DNA of 64,000 nucleotides from Gammaproteobacteria bacterium (GCA_029881255.1 JAOUMY010000007.1:62001-126000); one strand, 5' to 3'; positions 23,584 to 32,719 are shown, counted from the first letter of the stretch. Numbers and translations are program-made. Notes: generated by a model not told the origin, from the letters alone.

Positions 23584-23874
23584 ATGATAATTTCGTTTGG
23601 GAATACGTTAGCTGAGGACCTGTACTTCGATAAGAAGTCGAAGGAGGTTCGAAAATTTCCAAAGGATATTCACCGGGTTGCGAGACGCAAACTGCTCTAT
23701 TTGCATGATGCGGGAGACCTAGACGATTTGCGTGTGCCGCCTGGAAATCGATTGGAGAGACTGAAGGGAGATTTGTCAGGGTTCCATTCGATACGAATCA
23801 ACGATCAATGGCGGGTGATATTCAAGTGGGAAAACGGGAATGCAAGTGAAGTTACCATCGTTGATTATCATTGA
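23584..23874 (+). CDS. higB: HigB-type toxin (RelE/ParE superfamily)
   Basis: 96 residues. Ribosome-dependent mRNA interferase type, recognised by LKGDLSGFHSIRINDQWRVIFKW and the C-terminal VTIVDYH, with matching length and the toxin-first gene order. The ATG lies only 6 bases after the operator palindrome and has no clear Shine-Dalgarno. The antitoxin gene follows 20 bases later. Confidence 0.92.
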   Translation: MIISFGNTLAEDLYFDKKSKEVRKFPKDIHRVARRKLLYLHDAGDLDDLRVPPGNRLERLKGDLSGFHSIRINDQWRVIFKWENGNASEVTIVDYH

Positions 23875-23894
23875 AGAATTAAAGGTGATACGAA

Positions 23895-24164
23895 ATGAAA
23901 GAACCTAAGAATCCATTTCATCCTGGAGAAATTCTACTAGAAGAGTTTCTTGAGCCAATGGAAATGTCACAAGCAGCCTTTGCTAAGAAGCTGGGTTGGA
24001 CTACAACACGCCTCAATGAACTGATCAAAGGGAAGCGTGGGATTACGGCCGAATCAGCCTTGGATCTAGCTCAGGTATTGGGTACTACTCCGAAGCTATG
24101 GATGAATCTGCAGGCAACATGGGATTTGGCTAAGGCGGTAGAACGTCGGAATAGGGCGGCGTAG
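23895..24164 (+). CDS. higA: HigA-type antitoxin (HTH Xre family)
   Basis: 89 residues. HPGEILLEEFLEPMEMSQ begins the HTH domain, and LNELIKGKRGITAESALDLA covers the recognition region. It neutralises the upstream toxin and represses the operon. RBS AAAGGTGAT. Confidence 0.94.
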   Translation: MKEPKNPFHPGEILLEEFLEPMEMSQAAFAKKLGWTTTRLNELIKGKRGITAESALDLAQVLGTTPKLWMNLQATWDLAKAVERRNRAA

Positions 24165-24275
24165 AGACTAGTAGAATGGACATGTAAATTATTGTTCCTT
24201 GTCGCACGATATTGTCTGATATTGCAATTCAGTGAAATAATGAAAACAAATAGATAGAGTGATGTAGTCGCCTAA

Positions 24276-24308
24276 ATGGGGTTGTGGGGGACGGAGGATC
24301 AAATCCTC
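24276..24308 (+). pseudogene. Degenerate tRNA-Pro 3'-half remnant
   Basis: ATGGGGTTGTGGGGG then ACGGAGGATCAAATCCTCT aligns with the anticodon loop to T-arm of the intact tRNA-Pro, with a few substitutions. It then jumps into the middle of the repeat (GTTAGATACTCCG). It is a trace of an older tRNA-plus-repeat duplication. Confidence 0.75.
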
Positions 24309-24313
24309 TGCAA

Positions 24314-24438
24314 GTTAGATACTCCGTGTTTACGTCTTTCTTCGCTTCGAGGATTCCCAGCCAACCTGCGGTTGGCGTTCGAAGAACTGCGTTTGTCCAC
24401 TGGACAAACGGTTTCTTCTCACCCTCTCGCCCCGACCA
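24314..24438 (+). repeat. tRNA-Pro-linked repeat, unit 3 (type A, 5' truncated)
   Basis: Same as unit 1 from GTTAGATACTCC on. Hairpin 1 is GCCAACC TGC GGTTGGC; hairpin 2 GTTTGTCCA/TGGACAAAC is at 24391-24409. It ends with the tRNA-Pro 3' end at 24422-24438. Confidence 0.85.
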
Positions 24439-24592
24439 TTTTACCCGAATTCAAATTCCTGCACGTTAGCGAAACCGAGTATACGACTTTCTTCGCCTCG
24501 AGGATTCCCGGCCAACCTGCGGTTAGCGTTCAGCCAGCTGCGAAATGACATTAGGTCATTTCGGTCTGGCTTCACCCTCTCGCCACGATACA
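24439..24592 (+). repeat. tRNA-Pro-linked repeat, unit 4 (type B)
   Basis: Same as unit 2, with hairpin 2 GAAATGAC ATTAG GTCATTTC at 24542-24562. The terminal tRNA-like end is decayed (CTCTCGCCACGATACA). Units 3 and 4 repeat the A-then-B order of units 1 and 2. Confidence 0.85.
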
Positions 24593-25606
24593 CAAATCAA
24601 AGTGTGTGCAATGATCTGCTACTAACTGGGCCCCACTTCCGGCTACACTCTAGAGTTCTAGGGCAAATAACTTCCAGCGTGCCTATGTAGTCTCACTCGT
24701 GATAGATCGCATAGATACCGACTGGGTATATAAGGCTGTGTTGTAACAATCAATATTGTCTAGTGGGAATGTAGACAGTCCCCAGATTCATTTTTGAAAT
24801 GAACCGAACGCGGGAGGCTAGTTCTAGCTATAAAAGTATTAAGTCAGGAAAGCCGAGAATCTCTTCCCTTATTAATGGTGGGTGCGCAACAGGCGGCAAC
24901 AATGCTAAAGATGGCGTGATAAAAAATTCGCGGTATAAGTCCGCAGTACCATGGGCCAGTACTAGCGTTTATCGCTAAAACACGAATCAGCTGAGCCTAT
25001 CCGATTTGACGGATACTCAAGCCATGGGAAATTGGCCGAAATAAGAATGTTATATTTGAACGAGAATTCGACACCGCTATTTTGACGAAGAAATATAAGA
25101 TTGAGGCGGTAAAACAGGGTACAAACAGCAGCAAAAAGGCTCGACAAATGATCATGGGCGAGATGCAGAATACATTTATGGCTGACCCAGAATCCCTCAT
25201 CTTTCAGCCAGTCACGGAAATGATGATTACGGTAGAAGGAAGGATTAAATTGTTTGTCTTGCTCGACTTCGATCCTAACTAAAACGGAGTAATAGTTCCT
25301 AAGCAGTAGAATTATCTCCGTTATATTGCAATAAGAAAAATGAATAGAAATAACGTCTTTAAACTATTCAAGAAAAATTATCGCGCTGATATAATCCACC
25401 CAGAATGGGGCTATTCTGAAAATTATAAGCATAACTTTTAGCTGCATCCATAGAAGAAGCTAGATAAAAATAAAGTCACGGATGCTGTATTGTACTAGGT
25501 AGTATGGCTGCAACTTCAAATGTTACAAGGTATATTGCTTGCCTGTTCCGGCGCGTGGATATTAGTACGCGTTGGTGCAACTCAAAACACATAATGGACT
25601 AGGTGT
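24593..25606. other. 1-kb region without a convincing gene
   Basis: No frame with good start context and protein-like composition. A palindrome TTCATTT TTG AAATGAA lies at 24787-24803. A 66-codon frame at 25082-25282 begins like an IS3-type OrfA but does not continue as one. This may be decayed mobile DNA. Confidence 0.4.
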
Positions 25607-26365
25607 GTGGTGAGTATTATTGCAGGCTTTAACTATCATAATCTTACTCCTGTTGTCGGGGAGATCACACCGACGTTCGCACGATTTTTATATCTGAGTG
25701 AGATTCCCTGCCGCGTAAGCGCATCAAGCGCTGCCTTAAGCGCATTTCTATATCACCTAACCCCGGATACTGTTGGTGATGCCTACATGGTTGCATTGAC
25801 GACATTCAATCGACTGTTTCCCGAAACTCCTGTATTTGTTACCGCAGATTTTAATAACCAGAATTTAATACTAAATGCATTTCGTGCCACCAAGGTCTAT
25901 GAGTTTGGCATTCTGCCTATGGAAATTGAATTTCTGCGTCAAAGTATAAGCAGGGTGATAGAGCATGAGCCATCAACAGTGGTAGAGCGGGACAAGGAGT
26001 CTGATACTATTCTGGTTACTGGTCTAAGCAAGGAAATACAGCAAATAGTCCTATATATTGACCAACACTATCAGAATAGAATGCCGGTTGAATTTATCTC
26101 GAGTCTTTTCAATATGAGCCCAGATAATTTTTCACGAAAATTCAGCAAAGAACTAGGTATGTCTTTTCGAGAGTACCTCAAGACGATTCGTCTACAACAA
26201 GCACACTATCTATTACATAACACCTCCCTGTCTATTGAGGAAATTGCATTTCGGGTTGGTTTTAGTGATCCCTCACTGTTTTCGCGTATGTATTATGCAA
26301 AATACATGATACGACCTTCAATTTGTCGTCGTGACAAACGTTTGGCTGCTTCTTCAGGAAGTTAA
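25607..26365 (+). CDS. AraC-type regulator with degenerate receiver-like N-terminus
   Basis: 252 residues, GTG start. The C-terminal half is a double-HTH AraC domain: VEFISSLFNMSPDNFSRKFS, then SLSIEEIAFRVGFSDPSLFSR. Residues about 50-120 resemble the second half of a response-regulator receiver (FPETPVFVTA ... VYEFGILPMEIEFL), but no clear phospho-acceptor Asp block is seen, so phosphorylation is doubtful. Its 3' end overlaps the convergent barrel gene by 4 bases. It may control the neighbouring minus-strand cluster; this is inferred from position only. Confidence 0.75.
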   Translation: MVSIIAGFNYHNLTPVVGEITPTFARFLYLSEIPCRVSASSAALSAFLYHLTPDTVGDAYMVALTTFNRLFPETPVFVTADFNNQNLILNAFRATKVYEFGILPMEIEFLRQSISRVIEHEPSTVVERDKESDTILVTGLSKEIQQIVLYIDQHYQNRMPVEFISSLFNMSPDNFSRKFSKELGMSFREYLKTIRLQQAHYLLHNTSLSIEEIAFRVGFSDPSLFSRMYYAKYMIRPSICRRDKRLAASSGS

Positions 26366-26943
26366 TACCAGTAGTTTAAAGATAGACCCAGTGCAGCGAC
26401 ATAATGCTCAGATCGTTCGCCATTGTTGACATTTTCACCATTGGGGAAATAGCGAAACTGGTAAAAGCGACCATACCCTGAGAGAGAAAGGCGTGAATGT
26501 AGCGAAACATCTACGCCGAGGCTAAAGTTGGCGTCACAACAAGCACTCTCCTCTCCGGAAAAACCAAGGGTTTCGATGGAATTCAGTGCATCCAACAAGT
26601 CAATGGCGAATTTTGCATACGGTGCTATTCGATTAGGCCCCTGAACTAAAAAAATGCCATAAAGTGGATAGTAATTGTTTTGCGTAAAGTCCAGTGGTTT
26701 GTTGTAAAAGTGGATTCGACTAAGGCCAAGGCCAACTGCTGCCTTCATGTATTCATTGCGGCCAAACCAAAGTTTCGAAGCGCCAAAAGTATTGATTCCG
26801 CTTCCAGATTCATAAAAAATATCGATGCCTTGTGTTAATTCGGTCGGTGCTTTGGTAGTCGTTAGCAAGGTATCCGCAGCGAAACAGGTTTGTGATGTTG
26901 TGAAGATAATGACTAGTATAATTGGTACAAATACGCGCATCAT
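26362..26943 (-). CDS. Small outer-membrane beta-barrel candidate
   Basis: 193 residues. Signal peptide ending about TCFAAD; the body has alternating strands with glycines and aromatics (GLGLSRIHFYN, YGRFYQFRYF) and ends in an aromatic C-terminal strand (ALGLSLNYWY), as outer-membrane barrels do. Last gene of the cluster, 15 bases after the upstream lipoprotein. Family not recognised. Confidence 0.55.
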   Translation of the reverse strand: MMRVFVPIILVIIFTTSQTCFAADTLLTTTKAPTELTQGIDIFYESGSGINTFGASKLWFGRNEYMKAAVGLGLSRIHFYNKPLDFTQNNYYPLYGIFLVQGPNRIAPYAKFAIDLLDALNSIETLGFSGEESACCDANFSLGVDVSLHSRLSLSGYGRFYQFRYFPNGENVNNGERSEHYVAALGLSLNYWY

Positions 26944-26958
26944 ATTGCTGTCTAGATC

Positions 26959-27999
26959 CTACTCTTTTGTTTGTTCAACCGTAGCAAACCCTACCTGCTG
27001 GTTTAATGAATTAGTTGGTAGCAAATGCTGTAGCAGGCTATCCATAGCAGTTTTCCAGGGATAAGTATTTAGATCACCCAATTCCTCAATGTTATAGTTT
27101 TGTTGTGAGGCACCGCTGACTAAGAAGGTATTCTGTTCTATCGTAGTGAGAGCTGCAATACCCTCTACAGCCCCGGCAATCACATTTCCTTTCCGGTCAT
27201 ATATCAAACCCTTGAGCGCAACTGTAGTGAAAGGGGATACCCCACTAACGGGGCTCGGAGTTTGTAACTTTGAGCCAAGATAAAGCGTGTTGCCAGCATT
27301 GGCAGCTACTTGCTTCAGCTTATCCCGGATTGAATTTTTTGCATCTAACCCTTCAAGCAACATATTTGGCTGAGAAGAGACATCAATGATACCGATACTT
27401 ATATCAAGAATATATTCAGGTATATCGTCATGGTAATTCTCTAAAAAATACCGATACCATTTACCTGAACCTTTGACGAGGGTTAGCATGGATTCCGTGC
27501 TATCAGGCGCGCTACCTGAGCGTCGCCAATCGGGCCCCAATACATGTTCAGGCCTGCCATAGTGAATTCTTGGTAGATCGATTAGTAAAAGTGAATTGGT
27601 GTTCTCGGGACTATATGTTTCAACAAGGCCATGCTGAGGCCACTTTGGCCATTGATGAGTATAGCGCTCAAGGACTCGCCCCGATAATTTCTGTTGCAAG
27701 TATTGGGACAAGAGGGGTAGCGCATTTGAAAGATAGTTGTACATATTGGAGTCACGTAATGATTCAACTTCAATCAGAGGATCTACATGCACTGGAAAGT
27801 AGCCCACCTCCCCGGCGGCTGTTCCCATCGGAATATAATATGGAGGACGTAGGACTTTTCTGTTGAATACGAGTCCACTATCTGATGCATTTGACCACTG
27901 CAGAGTGCAGGCGTTGAGTAGTGTCAAACATCCTAGCATTGCGATACCAGTAATTCTATTGGTGCCTTTCTCAAATTGAGTTTGGATCAGGTGAAACAT
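26959..27999 (-). CDS. Putative lipoprotein of the envelope cluster
   Basis: 346 residues. The hydrophobic N-terminus ends in a lipobox-like TLLNAC (a start at the internal Met before LGCLTLLNAC is possible). No known domain recognised. The 5' end overlaps the 3' end of the 654-aa gene by 29 bases, indicating translational coupling. A likely outer-membrane-anchored partner of that protein. Confidence 0.55.
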   Translation of the reverse strand: MFHLIQTQFEKGTNRITGIAMLGCLTLLNACTLQWSNASDSGLVFNRKVLRPPYYIPMGTAAGEVGYFPVHVDPLIEVESLRDSNMYNYLSNALPLLSQYLQQKLSGRVLERYTHQWPKWPQHGLVETYSPENTNSLLLIDLPRIHYGRPEHVLGPDWRRSGSAPDSTESMLTLVKGSGKWYRYFLENYHDDIPEYILDISIGIIDVSSQPNMLLEGLDAKNSIRDKLKQVAANAGNTLYLGSKLQTPSPVSGVSPFTTVALKGLIYDRKGNVIAGAVEGIAALTTIEQNTFLVSGASQQNYNIEELGDLNTYPWKTAMDSLLQHLLPTNSLNQQVGFATVEQTKE

Positions 28000-29935
28000 A
28001 TTTAAATATCCTTTCTTTTACTTTCAGTTCAAGCTTCTGATTAGCGATACTTAGTAGGAAAGATTCGTTTTCCGGGTAAATCGATGTGGCGTTTGCGATG
28101 ACATCGATCAAAGCGATTTGTAAGGTTGCTGACTCTGCTCCTTGATCAATTTCTTTTTGTAATTGATCTTTTGACCAATTACTAATTTCTAAATTCCCAC
28201 TAAAAGGAACCAAGGCCAATACGCCTGCCGCTTTTACGCTATAGCTTTTTTCCTGGCTAAAATGCGCTGTAAAGGTGTCAAATGCGTCGCTCGACTCTAT
28301 CGTAGCAATGGCCTGGTAGGCCGCACTTCGTACATCTTCGCTGCTATGTCCTAAAAAAATGGCAATTGTCGATATAGACGCAGGGTTTTGTGAATTCTTC
28401 AAACTATGTAGCAATACTACTAACTGCTCTTCGTCGCTACTTTGTGCTAGTTTGTTGCTGAGTTGGTCGACAATATGTTCTGGATTAGACTCCACCGATG
28501 CTTTGGACGGATGGGCTAAGGATCCTAGTGCGAACAGTGTAATATCTTGGTATTCGACAGAATTTTCACTGAGTTGCCAGAGTCCATCAATAGTTAGTTT
28601 ACTGGGAACGTCAATTGAATGCATGGCGGCCAGAGCGCGGGATCGGGTGGAGTCGGCGGAGTACCTATCCATGGCAGTAGCAAGCAGAGCTGCCTGATTT
28701 TCCTTCATTCCAGCTTTAGCAATCGCATACCATAGAAATAGTTCTTCTCGTTGTACAAGACCAGAGTTCTGCATGTTTAGTTTGGTAATTATTGAGGTAC
28801 TAGCATCAGGGTTTTTTCGGAGATAGTTAATCATAAAGTCACGGGCAAGGTTTTCAAAATTGGGGTCCAATAGCTGACTGATATAGAATTCAATGGCCTC
28901 ATCGGGCGACTTTCCTAGGGCAAGTGCATCCAATTCAGGAATTGTCTTAAGACTACTAAAATCTAATGTTTTAGTTTTGTTTAGCGCACTATTCAATTGG
29001 GTAAAGCTATCTGGAAACTTAAAGGCAGCATAGCGTTGAGTTCGTTTAGCTGTGAACTTTCCTTTTACTTCGCTGAAAATTGTGCCATCTACGAATGTTT
29101 GGGTTTTCTCTTCACCTTTGATGGCGTTTATCCAACCAGTTTTTGTGTCAATTTGCAAGTTTGTTAAGGATTCGGGAATTTCGATATTGGTGCGGGCAAT
29201 ACCGTTTGAAAACAATTGCAAATATTTTGTTCTTTGTTTTTCCATTTGCCAAAGTTGATCTTGATGAATATTGAAATTCTTGTACGAGGCGACATATTTC
29301 CCTAGATGGTCGCTTTCCTGTACTGCCCACTGACTTCGTTTGTCGATCGGGCTGATGAATTGAAATTGACGAATGGTTTGTTGAATATACTGTGACGCAT
29401 CAGCGGTAGCCTCGTTATGTATATTAATAGCATAAATTTCGCCGTTGTTTTTTAATTTGAAGGAAAATGGGTTTGCAAGATCGTCAATATATGATACTGG
29501 AGCATTGTTTATGTTTAGAGTACGAATGCGGATAAAACCACCAAATTCCCAGTATTTTTCGTGCTTCTCATAAACATGAAGGATGAGTACGCCGTATGAA
29601 TACAAATCAATATCTGATTGTGTGCTAGTACTATTCCCGATAATCAGTTTTGAGGAATCCAACCAGCCATTGGCTTGAGACACAAAATCAAACGCCAATT
29701 CTTCATTTTTATTAAAGTTTGGTTTGTATAGAAGATCTGAAGAATTCAATCCTACTGACACTGGTTGGATATCTATATTGGTAAAAGTATTTGGAGTAGT
29801 TTGAATGTTTGGTTTTTGTTCATTTTTTGAGAATTCGGTAGGTATTTCCTCTTCGTAATACACAAGATAGTACGCTGCGGCCACAAAAGCTGATGCGATT
29901 AGAGTAACTCGAGCTAAATTTTGATATTTTTTCAT
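27971..29935 (-). CDS. Membrane-anchored protein with large-lipid-transfer-like (vitellogenin N-type) architecture
   Basis: 654 residues. One N-terminal membrane segment (VTLIASAFVAAAYYLVYY) is followed by a beta-rich region (about 60-310; LQLFSNGIARTNI, DTKTGWINAIKG) and a long helical, HEAT-like region (about 330-650; EEQLVVLLHSLKN, FLGHSSEDVRSAAYQAIATI, SVKAAGVLALVPF). This beta-barrel-then-superhelix order and wording (lists of LKN..., vR.aA..al..i) resemble the N-terminal module of vitellogenin/MTP-type lipid transfer proteins. A generic HEAT-repeat protein is the alternative. No RBS oddity. Confidence 0.5.
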   Translation of the reverse strand: MKKYQNLARVTLIASAFVAAAYYLVYYEEEIPTEFSKNEQKPNIQTTPNTFTNIDIQPVSVGLNSSDLLYKPNFNKNEELAFDFVSQANGWLDSSKLIIGNSTSTQSDIDLYSYGVLILHVYEKHEKYWEFGGFIRIRTLNINNAPVSYIDDLANPFSFKLKNNGEIYAINIHNEATADASQYIQQTIRQFQFISPIDKRSQWAVQESDHLGKYVASYKNFNIHQDQLWQMEKQRTKYLQLFSNGIARTNIEIPESLTNLQIDTKTGWINAIKGEEKTQTFVDGTIFSEVKGKFTAKRTQRYAAFKFPDSFTQLNSALNKTKTLDFSSLKTIPELDALALGKSPDEAIEFYISQLLDPNFENLARDFMINYLRKNPDASTSIITKLNMQNSGLVQREELFLWYAIAKAGMKENQAALLATAMDRYSADSTRSRALAAMHSIDVPSKLTIDGLWQLSENSVEYQDITLFALGSLAHPSKASVESNPEHIVDQLSNKLAQSSDEEQLVVLLHSLKNSQNPASISTIAIFLGHSSEDVRSAAYQAIATIESSDAFDTFTAHFSQEKSYSVKAAGVLALVPFSGNLEISNWSKDQLQKEIDQGAESATLQIALIDVIANATSIYPENESFLLSIANQKLELKVKERIFKYVSPDPNSI

Positions 29936-30028
29936 GGTGTAATATAAATAGTTTGAATTTAATTTGTCCGAACAGACAAAAATTGTGTGGCTTAGGTGTA
30001 ATTTTGAGAATTATTTCTGCTTTTTGAA

Positions 30029-30057
30029 TGAAGTGCCGCTTGACTAGCGGCACTTCA
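30029..30057. other. Strong intercistronic hairpin
   Basis: TGAAGTGCCGC/GCGGCACTTCA, perfect 11-bp stem with a 7-base loop, between the 310-aa and 654-aa genes. Neither strand has a following T-run, so it may stabilise or partly terminate the message rather than act as a full terminator. Confidence 0.6.
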
Positions 30058-30090
30058 GACAACAGGACATAGCGTCTCAAAAAGATATTG

Positions 30091-31023
30091 TTACGCTGCG
30101 CCAAACGACTGTGAATATTGTTTCAAATTCCACTTTTGAACTATGCCGCCAAAACTGATCATGGTTGCCTTGTAGATAGTCGTCCAATAAGTACCACAAG
30201 GGTATTTGATACCCCATTTAGAACAAAGTTTAACATTCTTTACGTCTCCAAATACGCCAATTTCGCCTTTCAGCGAATTGACTTGCCCCGGCAGTCCTGC
30301 GCTCAATGTGGCGCCTGTAACATTGACTAGCGCACTTGCTGCCATGTTCTGCTCGATACCTAGCAAAGTAAGCCACCCATAAATACCACCCCTGGCAAAA
30401 GCCAAACTGACATTACCGTTTACAATGGCGTCTAGTTTGGCATAGGGGCCGTAGTTGAAAGTTAGTTGTGAGGAAGCTAACTGTTTAAAATTCAGGGATC
30501 CTTTAGCACCAGCTTCACCTCGCAGCCCCGCTTGGATATTAAACGGAATTGGACCAAGAGGAATTGGAATGGACGTTGTCGTTTGTGTCCATAGTACCTG
30601 TGTTTCCTTTCCTAAAGCATCTTTGGTGCTCCAATCTGAACCACTTAGTATGTCTTTGTTGGCGCTCCAATAGGTCTTAGACAGAATTTGAACGTTGTAG
30701 TCGTAGTGTGCAAGTGCGGTAGGGGAAAAGATATTAACAGCAGCTTTTCCACTGACATTCGCAACACTCCAGTCTTTCAATACTTTAACGTTAACGAAAT
30801 TATTTGTTCCAGCATGAAAGGCATAGGGAATTCCAGCTTGTTGTGCGTAGCTTATATCAAATCCGGTTTCGTAGTTCGATCCAAAATATTTGTTTCCGAA
30901 TTTATCTGCCTTTTTTGCTGTAGTAATTTTGACGTCATATGGCCCGAAGTGACTAACCGCTACTGCAAAAGCGTTCTGCACGGATGCTATGACCAATACC
31001 AAAAGCAATAATGTTTTATACAT
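30091..31023 (-). CDS. Secreted beta-rich protein of unknown function
   Basis: 310 residues with a clear signal peptide (ending QNAFA). Mature part: long amphipathic beta stretches rich in Gly/Ser/Asn (GLRGEAGAKGSLNF, ATLSAGLPGQVNSLKGEIGVFG) and one Cys pair near the C-terminus (KLCSKWGIKYPCG). No family recognised. Second gene of the cluster, 71 bases after the first. Confidence 0.55.
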   Translation of the reverse strand: MYKTLLLLVLVIASVQNAFAVAVSHFGPYDVKITTAKKADKFGNKYFGSNYETGFDISYAQQAGIPYAFHAGTNNFVNVKVLKDWSVANVSGKAAVNIFSPTALAHYDYNVQILSKTYWSANKDILSGSDWSTKDALGKETQVLWTQTTTSIPIPLGPIPFNIQAGLRGEAGAKGSLNFKQLASSQLTFNYGPYAKLDAIVNGNVSLAFARGGIYGWLTLLGIEQNMAASALVNVTGATLSAGLPGQVNSLKGEIGVFGDVKNVKLCSKWGIKYPCGTYWTTIYKATMISFGGIVQKWNLKQYSQSFGAA

Positions 31024-31094
31024 TTAAATCCCTCTCTATTATTCTAAAGACAATGCGTCAAACACAAAGTAAGTTATGAGTTACCGATTGCGAA

Positions 31095-32063
31095 CTAATC
31101 GGCATCCAAGGCGATTCTCCAAATCTTATTGTCTGTTTCACTAACTTCGTCTACTAAGTTACGAGAATCTACGCGAGCGTATACGTGAAAATAGCCAAAG
31201 TATTGATTGAGTGCGGTTCTCAAAGGTTCTGTAATCTTTAAACGTAGCGCACCACTGCGGCTCTGTTGTTTTGGAATAACAGGACAATCTACACAACTAG
31301 GTTCAATTTCCCAGCTTTCAGAGTATGTCGTTGATTCGTTTCCTGCAGGGTCTTCGATAGCGACAAGCAGCGGGAAGTCCACACCGTTAATTGTTGCGCC
31401 GAAATCAATAGACACACTTCCAACAGAGTATGGAATATCTTGAACATCCGTTGAAACTTCTAAATTCACCCGGATTTCATCCGTGTCGCTACGCACAACT
31501 CCGCCATTTCCTCCGAATGAAAACTCCGTGGCGCGCAAATTAGGCTTGTCAAGTTGTACTACCTGGACAACATTGGGAAAAAACTTCCAAGATAGGTTGT
31601 TTGGTGTTGTGGTACCATCTGCCAAAATAATTGCATCACCTGAATCTGTTGTTTCAATGTCCACGGGTTGTACGTTTATAGTAAAGATGTAGTTGTCCGG
31701 ATCGACATTATTCGGAAAAGCGAAGGCTGGTGGTCGAACTTTGGCACCATACGTAGAAATATTATCCATTTGAAAGCTCAAAACTACCCTTTGCGGTTCG
31801 ACGCTGTCGTAGTTGGCAAGGTTTTCTTCAAATGTTAGATCTGGGGAAGCCCAGTTAACTCCCACGGTTACTAAAGCATGGGGGATGTCTTGCGTCGGCT
31901 TAATAAAGAATTCGATATCTGTTGGCATTCCTATATAAAAAGTGGTCGATTTAATATAGAAATTTTTGATTTGTATTTCTCCACCTTCCGGAACGATGCT
32001 CCCCTCTGCTATCGCGCATAGCGGTAAAATCAATCCTACGATACAACCTAGTATTTTCCTCAT
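31095..32063 (-). CDS. Secreted protein with CARDB-like beta-sandwich domains
   Basis: 322 residues. The signal peptide ends about CAIAEG. Two similar beta-sandwich regions are suggested (IKNFYIKSTTFYIGMPTDIEFFI and DKPNLRATEFSFGG), plus a closing VDEVSETDNKIWR segment typical of CARDB-type Ig-like domains, and a CVDC motif. First gene of the minus-strand cluster; an inverted repeat lies upstream. Confidence 0.55.
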   Translation of the reverse strand: MRKILGCIVGLILPLCAIAEGSIVPEGGEIQIKNFYIKSTTFYIGMPTDIEFFIKPTQDIPHALVTVGVNWASPDLTFEENLANYDSVEPQRVVLSFQMDNISTYGAKVRPPAFAFPNNVDPDNYIFTINVQPVDIETTDSGDAIILADGTTTPNNLSWKFFPNVVQVVQLDKPNLRATEFSFGGNGGVVRSDTDEIRVNLEVSTDVQDIPYSVGSVSIDFGATINGVDFPLLVAIEDPAGNESTTYSESWEIEPSCVDCPVIPKQQSRSGALRLKITEPLRTALNQYFGYFHVYARVDSRNLVDEVSETDNKIWRIALDAD

Positions 32064-32185
32064 TTGTTTCTCCCTGTACTAGACATGAAATAGAAGTCGT
32101 TGCAAGCGATGGGGTGATATTCGACAGGTTTTCCTTGGGTGCAGCAATAGTCCGCAGTTTGCCTGGTGGTATTACCCTATCCTCT

Positions 32186-32227
32186 CAAAGTAACTAGAAT
32201 CGGTTTTCATAACGGGAAGTTACTTTG
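32186..32227. promoter_or_regulatory. 10-bp inverted repeat upstream of the envelope cluster
   Basis: CAAAGTAACT at 32186-32195 and AGTTACTTTG at 32218-32227, perfect arms 22 bases apart, about 125 bases upstream of the first gene. Candidate operator for the AraC-type regulator or another factor. The remaining sequence from 32064 to 32540 shows no gene. Confidence 0.4.
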
Positions 32228-32542
32228 TGCAAAGGGTATGCACTTTAACTTGCACTCTATGCTGAACTGATTACTTCAGTCCTCAAAGTTTGTTGCACGA
32301 TGTTGCTAACTTAGCCCATGAATGCTGTATTCCGTTGAAGACTGAGAGAATGCTAACGCAAACAAGAAATCTCAAACCAGGACTTTTCTGGGGTAAAAAG
32401 AGGACTTACTTGGGAGGGAGGGAAACTTATTTTTACAGGTAAGAAGCCCTCTCGTTTTTCAGGGCTGGAACGGAATTGTGTTTTTGGTGAAAAGTGAATT
32501 GGTAATTTAGGTGGGTTTTATTTATTTAGGTCGACGAGATTT

Positions 32543-32640
32543 TCTCGCCCCGACCAATTACCTGAATTCTGAGTCCTTGCCCGTTAGATACTCCGTGTTT
32601 ATACCTTTCTACGCTTCGAGGATCTCCGGCCGACCTACAG
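32543..32640 (+). repeat. tRNA-Pro-linked repeat, unit 5 (truncated), right border
   Basis: TCTCGCCCCGACCA followed by about 80 bases nearly identical to the linker of unit 2 (TGAATTCTGAGTCC ... GCTTCGAGGAT). It degenerates within hairpin 1 (GGCCGACCTACAGTC) and lacks hairpin 2. Confidence 0.8.
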
Positions 32641-32690
32641 TCTGCTTTCGTTAACGTGTCACTCGCTTCTTAGAAATTTCATTTATATAA

Positions 32691-32719
32691 AAACAGCGGG
32701 CCAGAAAAGTCTGGCCCGC
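32691..32719 (-). terminator. Rho-independent terminator on the minus strand
   Basis: GCGGGCCAG/CTGGCCCGC, perfect 9-bp stem. On the minus strand TGTTTTTATA follows. It probably ends the phospholipase-D-type transcript after it runs through the lplT fragment. Confidence 0.75.

Noticed and set aside
24276-24548. Plus-strand frames (61-90 codons) over repeat units 3 and 4
   Set aside because: They read through the repeat hairpins and tRNA remnant; protein sequence is a by-product of the repeats.
25082-25282. 66-codon frame starting MTKKYKIEAVKQ, similar to an IS3 OrfA start
   Set aside because: Resemblance stops after about 12 residues, there is no transposase remainder and no inverted repeat ends were found.
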